Shown here in pieces: positions 1 through 5,012 of a stretch of 5,012 nucleotides of DNA. The stretch covers positions 1 to 5,012 of the forward strand of contig CAJFUU010000221.1 in assembly GCA_904420265.1 (NCBI GenBank), read 5' to 3'. The notes under the pieces were generated by a model, which saw nothing but the letters and a program-made list of their open reading frames with translations, was not told where the DNA came from and did no database searches. Within the stretch, counting starts at the first letter, position 1, and the number at the start of each line of letters is the position of its first letter. A program made the position numbers and the translations under genes. The DNA comes from an uncultured Clostridia bacterium (GTDB lineage: Bacteria; Bacillota; Clostridia; Christensenellales; Aristaeellaceae).

Positions 1-51
1 ACGGCCGGCACCGGTTGACAATGCCGGCCATGAAATGCGACGCTTTATACA

Positions 52-56
52 AGGAG
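52..56 (+). promoter_or_regulatory. Ribosome binding site that decides the amidohydrolase start
   Basis: AGGAG at 52-56 precedes two in-frame ATG codons, at 58 and at 64. The first lies one base after the motif, too close for initiation. The second lies seven bases after it, a normal spacing. The start at 64 is therefore preferred over the longer reading. Confidence 0.75.
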
Positions 57-63
57 AATGCAT

Positions 64-1311
64 ATGCAGCAGAAATTGCGGACAGCCGAGGCGTTTGACC
101 GGAGTATCCATGCTACAAATGAAAATTCCGACACCTGCAGAGAGGCGATTTTGCGCCGTTTGGACGACATGCGCGGCATCAACACGCACTGTCACCATTT
201 GCCGGATGCCCAGTTTTCCGGGGTCGATTTGAAATTCCTTTATGACCACAGCTATTGCGACTGGATGGATTCCTACCCGGCAGACGCCTCTGCGGTGCCG
301 GATTTCCTTCTGCGCAACTGCGGAAACAGTTATTTTTACTGGCTGCAAACGGCCATTGCCACGCTGTATGGCCTGCCTGTGTCGGGCGAAAACCTGGACA
401 AGCTGAATCTGGCCATCGCGGACGCCTACCGCAATGAGACGCATCATTTGCGCATTTTGGAGCAACAATGCCGCTACGAGAAAATCCTTCTCGACAATTG
501 CGCGCATCCGGGATGGGTAGAGAGCGCCGGAAAACTGTTTGTACCGGTGCTGCGCTGCAACATGTTTGTGGTGTGCAACTGCAAAACGCGAAAAGACCAT
601 AACGGCAACAACCCGTCCATGTATCTGCCGGGCATCTATGATCAGGATTTTGACGGCTATCTGGAAGCGGTAAAGAACTATGTTTTGCAACACCGCATTT
701 TCAAATTTGCCATCGCCTATGACGAGGGCAACCGCATCGGCAATTTTGACAAGGCGCGCGCTGCGGCGGCCTACGGTCAGGAGCATCCCACGCCGGAAGC
801 CTATCGGGATTTTTACGGCTACATGGTGTATTATATCTGCCGTCTGGCTGGGGAAAACGGCCAGGTTGTCCAATTCCACACGGGCCTGGGCAGGATGAAC
901 GATACTTCCGCGATCTTCTTGCGGCCGTTGATTGAAGCGCTGCCGGATACGCGCTTTGACCTGTTCCACGGCGGGTATCCGTGGATGGACGACATGCTGG
1001 GCCTGCTTCACAATTACCCGAACGTCTATGCCGACCTGTGCTGGCTGCCGCTGATCAGCACCTCGGCTGCAAAGCGCTTTTTGCGGGAAGCGCTGGAAAT
1101 CGGCGGCGCGCACCGGCTTTTGTGGGGCTGCGATACCTGGACCTCCGAGGAGAGTTTCGGGGCGACGCTGGCGTTTCGCCGGGTTGTATCCGAGGTGTTG
1201 GCGCAAATGCACGCCGAAGGCTACCTTTCCTGCGACGAGGCATGCTACATTGCCGGGCGAATCTGGCGCGGCAACGCCGCGGCGCTCTACGGTTTCGAGG
1301 AATCGTTTTAG
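64..1311 (+). CDS. Amidohydrolase-superfamily protein (metal-dependent TIM-barrel hydrolase or decarboxylase, substrate unknown)
   Basis: A 415-residue protein that looks cytosolic, with no signal peptide or membrane segment. Visible signatures are those of the amidohydrolase-related family. An HxH pair (H42, H44) lies in THCHHLPD after the first predicted strand. K214 in IFKFAIAY is a candidate barrel lysine. H272 lies in VVQFHTG, H302 in FDLFHGGYPW and D357 in LLWGCDTW. The C-terminus IWRGNAAALYGF resembles the closing NxxxLYG helix seen in this family. Members hydrolyse or decarboxylate small cyclic or carboxylated substrates using one or two divalent metals; some are distant relatives of uronate isomerase. 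Cysteines are numerous, including a CNCK stretch near 171-174. The start at residue M1 (base 64) is set by the AGGAG spacing. No partner gene is visible downstream, and the upstream neighbour is cut off by the window edge, so the substrate cannot be inferred. Family assignment is confident; specificity is unknown. Confidence 0.9.
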   Translation: MQQKLRTAEAFDRSIHATNENSDTCREAILRRLDDMRGINTHCHHLPDAQFSGVDLKFLYDHSYCDWMDSYPADASAVPDFLLRNCGNSYFYWLQTAIATLYGLPVSGENLDKLNLAIADAYRNETHHLRILEQQCRYEKILLDNCAHPGWVESAGKLFVPVLRCNMFVVCNCKTRKDHNGNNPSMYLPGIYDQDFDGYLEAVKNYVLQHRIFKFAIAYDEGNRIGNFDKARAAAAYGQEHPTPEAYRDFYGYMVYYICRLAGENGQVVQFHTGLGRMNDTSAIFLRPLIEALPDTRFDLFHGGYPWMDDMLGLLHNYPNVYADLCWLPLISTSAAKRFLREALEIGGAHRLLWGCDTWTSEESFGATLAFRRVVSEVLAQMHAEGYLSCDEACYIAGRIWRGNAAALYGFEESF

Positions 1312-1398
1312 AGGGCGAAATGTCCGGCGGGAGAGCGGCCCTGCGCCGCTTCGCGCGTGGTTTGCATAGCCCAACTGCTCCGCACACCGCCACGCTGT
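1312..1398. other. Short intergenic stretch after the amidohydrolase, no gene
   Basis: GC-rich sequence with no ribosome site or supportable start. It holds one small inverted repeat, AGCGGC (1334-1339) pairing with GCCGCT (1345-1350). There is no T-run after it, so it is a poor intrinsic terminator. Termination of the amidohydrolase transcript may instead depend on the stronger hairpin at 1401-1427. Confidence 0.4.
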
Positions 1399-1400
1399 AA

Positions 1401-1427
1401 AAGCGGCCCGCCATGCAGCGGCCGCTT
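1401..1427 (+). repeat. Left terminal hairpin of the 1399-1778 element, possible terminator
   Basis: AAGCGGCC (1401-1408) pairs perfectly with GGCCGCTT (1420-1427) around an 11-base loop. It is preceded by AAAA and followed by TTCAGG, so on the plus strand the U-tract is only two bases. On the minus strand the hairpin is followed by TTTT. It matches the hairpin at 1750-1776 in direct orientation at 24 of 27 positions. It may end transcription of the amidohydrolase, inefficiently on this strand. Confidence 0.55.
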
Positions 1428-1486
1428 CAGGCTGTTAAAGAACCTCAGGAGAGCGCGAGAGGGTGGAAGCCCTTTTGCGCTTCTAT

Positions 1487-1548
1487 CGTCCCCGGCAGCG
1501 CGTACGTCTGGGACGGGGCGACTTTTACGTTGGGAAATCCTGTTTCCC
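1487..1548. other. Two internal hairpins in the repeat element
   Basis: CGTCCC (1487-1492) pairs with GGGACG (1510-1515), and GGGAAA (1532-1537) pairs with TTTCCC (1543-1548) around a five-base loop. They lie in tandem inside the element with no coding gene. Together with the hairpins further right they suggest that the element folds extensively as single-stranded DNA or RNA. Confidence 0.45.
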
Positions 1549-1630
1549 GGAGAAAGAGTCGTTTCCTTGCGATTTTTGCTTGTGTTGCGTAGCGGCGCGA
1601 ACAAAAATTGGAGAGAGTGGCGTAGGATTC

Positions 1631-1678
1631 TGTGGTTTCGCCAGGGCGAAACTGCCACAACTCAAATTGAAATTTGAG
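1631..1678. other. Tandem strong hairpins in the repeat element
   Basis: TGTGG plus TTTCGCC (1631-1642) pairs with GGCGAAA (1645-1651) plus CCACA (1655-1659), leaving a CTG bulge. Two bases later an eight-base arm CTCAAATT (1661-1668) pairs with AATTTGAG (1671-1678). Neither is followed by a T-run, so they are not ordinary terminators. The stems are long enough to be unlikely as chance and imply selection on, or recent origin of, a folded structure. Confidence 0.55.
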
Positions 1679-1749
1679 ACGCGGCGTCCGGCGGGGGGGA
1701 GATGCACCCTCGTCCACCAGCTTGTCAAGAATACTTTTTCGGCAGCCTG

Positions 1750-1776
1750 AGGCGGCCCGTCATGCGGCGGCCGCTT
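1750..1776 (+). terminator. Right terminal hairpin of the element, terminator-like
   Basis: AGGCGGCC (1750-1757) pairs with GGCCGCTT (1769-1776) with one G-T pair and an 11-base loop, followed by TTTTG counting from 1775. It looks like a short intrinsic terminator for anything transcribed rightwards. It is also one end of the 1399-1778 inverted-repeat element, so its role may be structural rather than transcriptional. Confidence 0.45.
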
Positions 1777-1865
1777 TTGTCATGCGCAGTTTTGCGCCCT
1801 GGAAAAAAACACCTGCGTTTTCCCCACGCCGCGCCGGCAAGAATATATCCAGAAGATTGCTCCAG

Positions 1866-1871
1866 AGGAGG
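1866..1871 (+). promoter_or_regulatory. Strong ribosome binding site of the small gene
   Basis: A full AGGAGG at 1866-1871, seven bases before the ATG at 1879. It is the main reason to accept the 52-codon frame as real and to reject the longer upstream starts in the same frame, which run back into the repeat element. Confidence 0.75.
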
Positions 1872-1878
1872 AAGAAGC

Positions 1879-2037
1879 ATGAAGCGCGCAAAGAAGCGGC
1901 AGGCAAAGACCGCGCCCACGGACGCCGCGATGGCCTTGACAGATTTGCAGGAGACAAAAACGGACCCGCTTGGCAGCTATACGGGCGTTGGCAGCCATCC
2001 GCACGAAAAACCGGTGCAAGATGCGGACGACCTGTGA
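1879..2037 (+). CDS. Small conserved-looking hypothetical protein (52 aa) with DPLGSYTG and PVQDADDL motifs
   Basis: A 52-residue protein. The basic N-terminus MKRAKKRQAK is followed by a polar middle and an acidic tail. Residues 29-36 read DPLGSYTG, and the last eight residues read PVQDADDL. There are no membrane segments, cysteines or signal peptide, and the composition suggests a largely disordered protein. From memory, very short Clostridia proteins ending in a SYTG...PVQDADDL pattern are common and uncharacterised, which would make this a member of a conserved small family; I cannot verify this here. The perfect AGGAGG site with seven-base spacing supports translation. It lies alone between the repeat element and the convergent kinase gene, so context gives no function. 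A weak AT-rich stretch near 1842-1849 might hold a -10 box, but no clear -35 accompanies it. Function unknown. Confidence 0.75.
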   Translation: MKRAKKRQAKTAPTDAAMALTDLQETKTDPLGSYTGVGSHPHEKPVQDADDL

Positions 2038-2181
2038 GCAAGGGCAGGGCGTCTGCCATGGCCACGGGGCTGTATTGCCTGCTGCGGCAGAACCGATGCG
2101 GCTGGGCTTCGGGCGATGCGCGGCAGGCGATGCGGCCAGGCGCTGTTCCATGAGCAGGCGTATGCGCATTTGCGAAAAGCA

Positions 2182-2224
2182 GCGAAGGGCCTCGGCGGGA
2201 AAACAAGCCGCCGAAGCCCTTCGC
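2182..2224 (-). terminator. Long GC-rich terminator hairpin after the kinase-like gene
   Basis: GCGAAGGGC (2182-2190) pairs with GCCCTTCGC (2216-2224), and TCGGCGG (2192-2198) pairs with CCGCCGA (2208-2214). One C-A mismatch separates the two stem blocks, and the loop is nine bases. It lies six bases beyond the kinase stop codon on the minus strand. The following minus-strand sequence is TGCTTTTCG, a weak U-tract. It probably ends the transporter-kinase operon. On the plus strand no T-run follows directly. Confidence 0.65.
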
Positions 2225-2229
2225 GCGTG

Positions 2230-2829
2230 TCAAAAGAGTTTTGCAATTGCCGGAACGATCTCCTTGACGACCATTCGCGTCGTATTGATGCAAAGGTCGA
2301 AATTCAACTTATCGCCCCAGAAATGCCCCGTATAGTATTCATAATACCTGGCGCGTTTTTTATCAACGGCCAGTATTTGTTGCTTCAGTTCCTTGTCGCC
2401 GAGTTTTTCTTCTTCCGGCCCTTTTTCCCGGCAGCGCCGGATTTTGCTTTCCATATCCGCATAAACGAAGATGCGGAACGGCTGGTATGCCTTCAAAACG
2501 AAATCCGCGCAACGCCCAACGATTACGCAATCCGATTTCTCGGCCATTTCCGCAATGATGCGCGCCTGCTCCTGGTAAACGATCATGGTCTGATCAAAGG
2601 TGGGATTGACCGAAGAATAAAAACTTCGGCCGATATGAATTGGAAAGGAGAACATCGGCAAATGTTCTTCGATGGCCCGCACATACTGTTCAGACAACGA
2701 CGTTCGCCTGGCAATTTCGCTGATGATTTCCTGGTCGTAGTAGGCAAAGCCAAGTTCTTCGGATAAGCGCCGCCCAAACTCGCGGCCGCCGCTGCCAAAT
2801 TCGCGGCCTATGGTGATAATCCTATTCAT
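2230..2829 (-). CDS. Cytidylate kinase-like family protein
   Basis: A 199-residue P-loop nucleotide kinase-like protein, presumably cytosolic. The N-terminus MNRIITIGREFGSGGREFG carries the glycine-rich phosphate-binding loop (about residues 7-19) typical of the cytidylate kinase-like family. Other family features are YYDQE (30-34), the CVIVGRCADFVL segment (101-112) with G105-R106, a basic lid-like run DKKRARYY (156-163) and a final FDLCINT strand (177-183). These proteins resemble CMP kinases and are common in Clostridia beside transporters, but their true substrate is generally undefined. The start at 2829 is chosen because the protein begins immediately at the first strand and an AAGGGG-type ribosome site lies just upstream; the longer frame to 2874 adds 15 residues with no homology. 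Its start overlaps the end of the transporter gene by 8 bases, implying translational coupling and shared control. Confidence 0.85.
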   Translation of the reverse strand: MNRIITIGREFGSGGREFGRRLSEELGFAYYDQEIISEIARRTSLSEQYVRAIEEHLPMFSFPIHIGRSFYSSVNPTFDQTMIVYQEQARIIAEMAEKSDCVIVGRCADFVLKAYQPFRIFVYADMESKIRRCREKGPEEEKLGDKELKQQILAVDKKRARYYEYYTGHFWGDKLNFDLCINTTRMVVKEIVPAIAKLF

Positions 2830-4167
2830 GCAACCCCTTCCTTTCTGTGGGCAATTGTTTTGTATAGCGCGCAATCATGCATATCACGTAGACGGCCACG
2901 AGCAATTCCGTAATGGGCATGGAGAACCATATGGAATTCGCCCCGGCAACGATTGGAAGCAGAAGAATAAGTATGCCGCTGATGACCAATCCGCGCGATA
3001 TGGATACCACAAATGCCGCAATCGGCTTCATAACGGCCTGGAAATAGTATGTCGAAAAAATATTCAGCGGCAACAACAGGAAGGAAAGCCCATAGCGGCG
3101 AACGATTGCTGGCGCGATTTGCAGAACCTCCTCTGTAGGGCTCATAAAAAGGCGGATGAATTGATTGGGGATGACCTGGCAAAGAACCGTCCAGACAATG
3201 CCGAAAAACGCAATGGTTCCCAGCGCATATTTGAGCGTTTCCCGAATGCGTTCTCCCTTCCCGGCGCCAAAGTTGGTGGAGATAATCGGCTGGGAAGCCT
3301 GGCCGACGCTGTAGGCGCAGCACTGTACAAAGGTGCTCACATTTACAATGACCCCGTATACGGATAGCGCGTTCGTGCCCAGATAGGCCATGATCTGACG
3401 GTTGAACAGGATTGTCAGAACGCCCATGGCGATGTCAATAAAGAATGTGGAAAACCCGGTAACGCATATTTTGCGGAGCTTCCCAAAGATATTTTGAGGC
3501 CGAACCAGGCGCAACGAGTTTTTCCGGGTAAAAAAGTGCGACAGCATGATGATAACAGAAATCACCGTTCCGATCGCCGTGGCAAGCCCTGCGCCAAAAG
3601 CGCCCATATCGCAGGTGAAGACAAAGAAATAATCGCCAAAGATATTAAAGATGCCGCCCGATAAGACGCCTGCGGTCGCCAACCCCGGATTCCTGTCATT
3701 TCGCAGATAGGCCGCCAGGGTTTGCGTAAAGAGAAACAGGGGATTACAAACTTGATGGGCCGGACATATTCCCGCGCCAGAGACAGCGTTTCCCCTTCCG
3801 CGCCGAAAAACGCCAACAATTCCCGGTCAAAGAATGCGATGACAAGCCATGCGGCGATGGCCAGGGCGATGGAGCCGATGATGGAAGCCGTGAAGTACTC
3901 GTTGGATTCCCGCGTCTGGCCGTCCGCTCTTCCGCGAATGGTGCTGAAAAGAACGGAACCGCCAATCCCCATCAAAAGCCCAAGGCTGTAAATAATGTTC
4001 CATATGGGCGCGACAACCGCCAGGGCGGCGGTACCTTCCGGCCCGTGATATTGGCCGACCATGGCCATATCGACAATGGAGTAGATGGACGTGATCAGGG
4101 CGCTGCCAAAGGCGGCCGCAAGGTATTTGAAGTAAAGCGTCTTGATTTTCCCGTTCAAAAAATCCAT
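2822..4167 (-). pseudogene. MATE-family multidrug/Na+ antiporter, disrupted by a one-base frameshift
   Basis: Read across one frameshift, this encodes a 448-residue protein, the usual length for a twelve-helix MATE exporter of drugs or toxic metabolites driven by Na+ or H+. The N-terminal frame (145 residues from ATG 4167) begins MDFLNGKIKTLYFKYL and includes SIVDMAMVGQY and GSVLFSTIRGRADG, both typical of MATE proteins. The frame breaks at 3734-3736, where the plus strand has AAA and one more A would restore the frame. The join then reads IPCFLFTQTLAAYLRN, matching the family pattern, and continues in frame to the stop at 2822. Without correction the first frame runs to a stop at 3562, giving a 201-residue fragment. 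The rest is otherwise intact with no internal stops, so the change is recent, a sequencing error, or a recoding site. A GGAGG-type ribosome site at 4175-4182 sets the start. Confidence 0.85.
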
Positions 4168-4174
4168 CCGGCGT

Positions 4175-4182
4175 CCTCCTTT
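4175..4182 (-). promoter_or_regulatory. Ribosome binding site of the MATE gene
   Basis: AAAGGAGG on the minus strand lies seven bases before ATG 4167. It lies only four bases after the U-tract of the leader terminator, so terminator formation and ribosome access are tightly linked. The site supports the 4167 start over the in-frame ATGs at 4242 and 4239, which would translate through the hairpin and add 25 residues foreign to the family. Confidence 0.8.
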
Positions 4183-4186
4183 ACAC

Positions 4187-4235
4187 AAAAAAGCTGGATA
4201 AAGAGCGGGCGTTTCAGCCCGTGCCTTTATCCAGC
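4187..4235 (-). terminator. Intrinsic terminator in the 5' leader of the MATE operon (candidate attenuator)
   Basis: On the minus strand GCTGGATAAAG (4235-4225) pairs perfectly with CTTTATCCAGC (4203-4193). Inside it CGGGC (4221-4217) pairs with GCCCG (4210-4206) around a six-base loop. The stem is followed at once by six U (4192-4187). It lies downstream of the promoter and upstream of the ribosome site, so transcription must read through it to reach the transporter. Such placement is typical of attenuation by a riboswitch, a leader peptide or a protein. Confidence 0.8.
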
Positions 4236-4237
4236 GC

Positions 4238-4256
4238 ATCATTTCCAGCGAATGAT
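4238..4256 (-). other. Leader hairpin upstream of the attenuator
   Basis: AUCAUU (4256-4251) pairs with AAUGAU (4243-4238), with a seven-base loop CGCUGGA. The loop repeats the sequence CGCUGG that starts the terminator 5' arm (4237-4232), so the terminator 3' arm UCCAGC could pair with either copy. This is a candidate sensing or antitermination element. The ligand and class are not recognised. Confidence 0.5.
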
Positions 4257-4279
4257 TTGCCCTCCGTGCAAGCGCTATT

Positions 4280-4307
4280 ATTGTAACATGCCGTGGCGAT
4301 GTGTCAA
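4280..4307 (-). promoter_or_regulatory. SigA-type promoter of the MATE-kinase operon
   Basis: On the minus strand TTGACA (4307-4302) and TACAAT (4285-4280) are separated by 16 bases. A perfect -35 and a five-of-six -10 make this a strong housekeeping promoter. An AT-rich stretch, AAAATTTAA, just upstream of the -35 could act as an UP element. The expected start is near 4273, giving a leader of roughly 106 bases. Confidence 0.8.
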
Positions 4308-5012
4308 GTTAAATTTTGCGGGGAAACGCCTGAAAGGGCGCGTTTTTCCGGGCAATGCGCAAGTTGCGCTTTGGCTCGGGCAAAAATGCGAAGGAGGGAA
4401 CGCGCGTAAAGCGCGAAAACCCGGCGCTGTCACAAGGACGCCTGCACGCAATATACGCCCCCAAAGCGGCGGCGCCAAAGGGCAAAGGAGACGGAAAACC
4501 TGGCAAATGCGGTCAGGCATACGGCGCGCATTGCAGCAGGCCGGGACGGAAGAGAAACGTGCGGAAACGGCAAAGGTCGTTGCCAATGCGTGAAAACCCA
4601 AACCGAGGCGTGCGCGCGGAGCAACATCCGTGGCAATATGCAGCGCCCGATGCGACAAAATCCGCAAACGGGCATCAAAAACAGTGTGTGCGACAGACGT
4701 GCGGCGCAAGCCCCGGTACGGCAAAGGCTTGCAGCACGGCGCTTGACCCGCGCCTATGGCATGGGAAGCGGCGCATATACAAAAAGAAACGCATACCGGC
4801 TTGCGCAATGTTCAAAAGCCGCAACCCAAAGAATTCATTGCAAAACGGTCTTGGCAGAAAACAAAGAAACGGTCCATTGCAGGTTTTGCGTTCGAAGGCG
4901 TTCAGAGCGCCTTCAATTCCACTCAATTTCCAGCCAAATCTACCTTGCCAAACCCAATGCAACGCCCCGGGTCGCTTTTGTTGCACATGAGCCCGAAGAT
5001 GGCCTTTCCATA
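4308..5012. other. About 700 bases with no supportable gene
   Basis: Reading frames on both strands are open over long stretches, but none has a ribosome site, a recognisable domain or protein-like composition; they are rich in Arg, Cys, Pro and Lys without hydrophobic pattern. No tRNA, rRNA or CRISPR structure is visible. The plus strand is strongly A-biased: over 4441-4620 I count 53 A and 16 T. Short palindromes occur at 4357-4369 (GCGCAA-G-TTGCGC) and 4401-4415 (CGCGC-GTAAA-GCGCG). It could be a degraded gene, untranslated RNA or plain spacer. Confidence 0.5.
4894..4914. other. Perfect seven-base hairpin in the gene-free right end
   Basis: GAAGGCG (4894-4900) pairs with CGCCTTC (4908-4914) around a seven-base loop. 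No T-run follows on either strand, so an intrinsic terminator is doubtful. It is the clearest secondary structure near the right edge and may belong to a gene beyond the window. Confidence 0.4.

Larger units (their letters stand above)
1399..1778. repeat. MITE-like or structured dispersed element with self-folding inverted ends
   Basis: A 380-base segment whose first 36 bases (1399-1434) and last 36 bases (1743-1778) are inverted copies. Both read AAAAGCGGCC at the outer edge, then a variable loop, then GGCCGC and TCAGGCTG at the inner edge. The ungapped match is 26 of 36, with nearly all differences in the loop. Each end is also a hairpin in itself. The interior contains at least four further inverted repeats and no transposase or convincing coding sequence, although weak overlapping reading frames run on both strands. 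The flanks share only GT (1397-1398 and 1779-1780), so a target-site duplication is not demonstrated. I infer a non-autonomous mobile or dispersed structured repeat. The alternative is two related terminators bracketing a noncoding RNA or nothing. A vague memory of similar translated products in gut Clostridia genomes is unverified. Confidence 0.5.

Noticed and set aside
15..50. TTGACA at 15-20 with TTTATA at 44-49 as a promoter for the amidohydrolase.
   Set aside because: The spacing is 23 bases, too long for SigA, and no good -10 lies 16-18 bases away.
1..98. Possible 3' end of an upstream gene. One frame stops at 16-18; another stays open from base 3 to a stop at 96-98 and would overlap the amidohydrolase start by 35 bases.
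   Set aside because: Too little sequence to choose between frames, and neither short tail carries a recognisable motif.
1308..1750. Overlapping open frames of about 90-116 codons on both strands.
   Set aside because: They overlie the inverted-repeat element in several frames at once, lack ribosome sites and show no domain or coherent composition.
4168..4242. N-terminal extension of the MATE protein from ATG 4242 or 4239.
   Set aside because: Translation would run through the leader terminator, the GGAGGG at 4265-4260 is about 17 bases away, and the added residues do not resemble the family N-terminus.
4885..4920. GTTCGAAGG near 4890 considered as a tRNA T-arm.
   Set aside because: No acceptor stem, D-arm or anticodon arm can be placed around it.
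4278..4990. Long open frames on both strands (for example plus 4355-4990 and minus 4278-4808).
   Set aside because: No ribosome site or recognisable family, and they overlap each other. The minus frame also runs over the promoter of the MATE operon. They fit chance open frames in GC-rich, skewed sequence.

Overview
The window looks like chromosomal DNA from an anaerobic, probably gut-associated Clostridia (Firmicutes) lineage of moderately high GC. The grounds are strong AGGAGG ribosome sites, a consensus SigA promoter (TTGACA-16-TACAAT), intrinsic hairpins, and the gene types: a MATE transporter paired with a cytidylate kinase-like protein, and a tiny protein with a DPLGSYTG...PVQDADDL tail. 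Assignment below class level is not supportable from this sequence.

Left part, plus strand (64-1311): one complete amidohydrolase-superfamily gene with a full set of metal-site residues and unknown substrate. It is followed by about 570 bases without a convincing gene. Most of that stretch is a compact, hairpin-rich segment (1399-1778). Its two 36-base ends are inverted copies of each other (AAAAGCGGCC...TCAGGCTG) and each end folds on itself. It has no transposase and is best read as a MITE-like or structured dispersed element. A 52-codon gene with an excellent ribosome site (1879-2037) follows.

Centre, minus strand (2182-4307): a short operon transcribed leftwards from a consensus promoter at 4280-4307. 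The roughly 100-nt leader contains a small hairpin and then a strong intrinsic terminator ending in six U, only four bases before the ribosome site. This arrangement suggests conditional transcription attenuation. The first gene encodes a MATE-family efflux transporter interrupted by a one-base frameshift at 3734-3736; restoring the frame gives a normal 448-residue protein. The second gene, overlapping the first by 8 bases, encodes a 199-residue cytidylate kinase-like protein and ends at a long GC-rich hairpin that also separates it from the convergent small gene.

Right part (4308-5012): about 700 bases with no gene I can support. It shows marked A-over-T asymmetry on the plus strand, several short palindromes and no recognisable RNA gene.

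The two points most worth following are the candidate attenuator or riboregulator in front of the transporter and the 380-bp terminal-repeat element. Neither matches a named class that I can recognise by eye.
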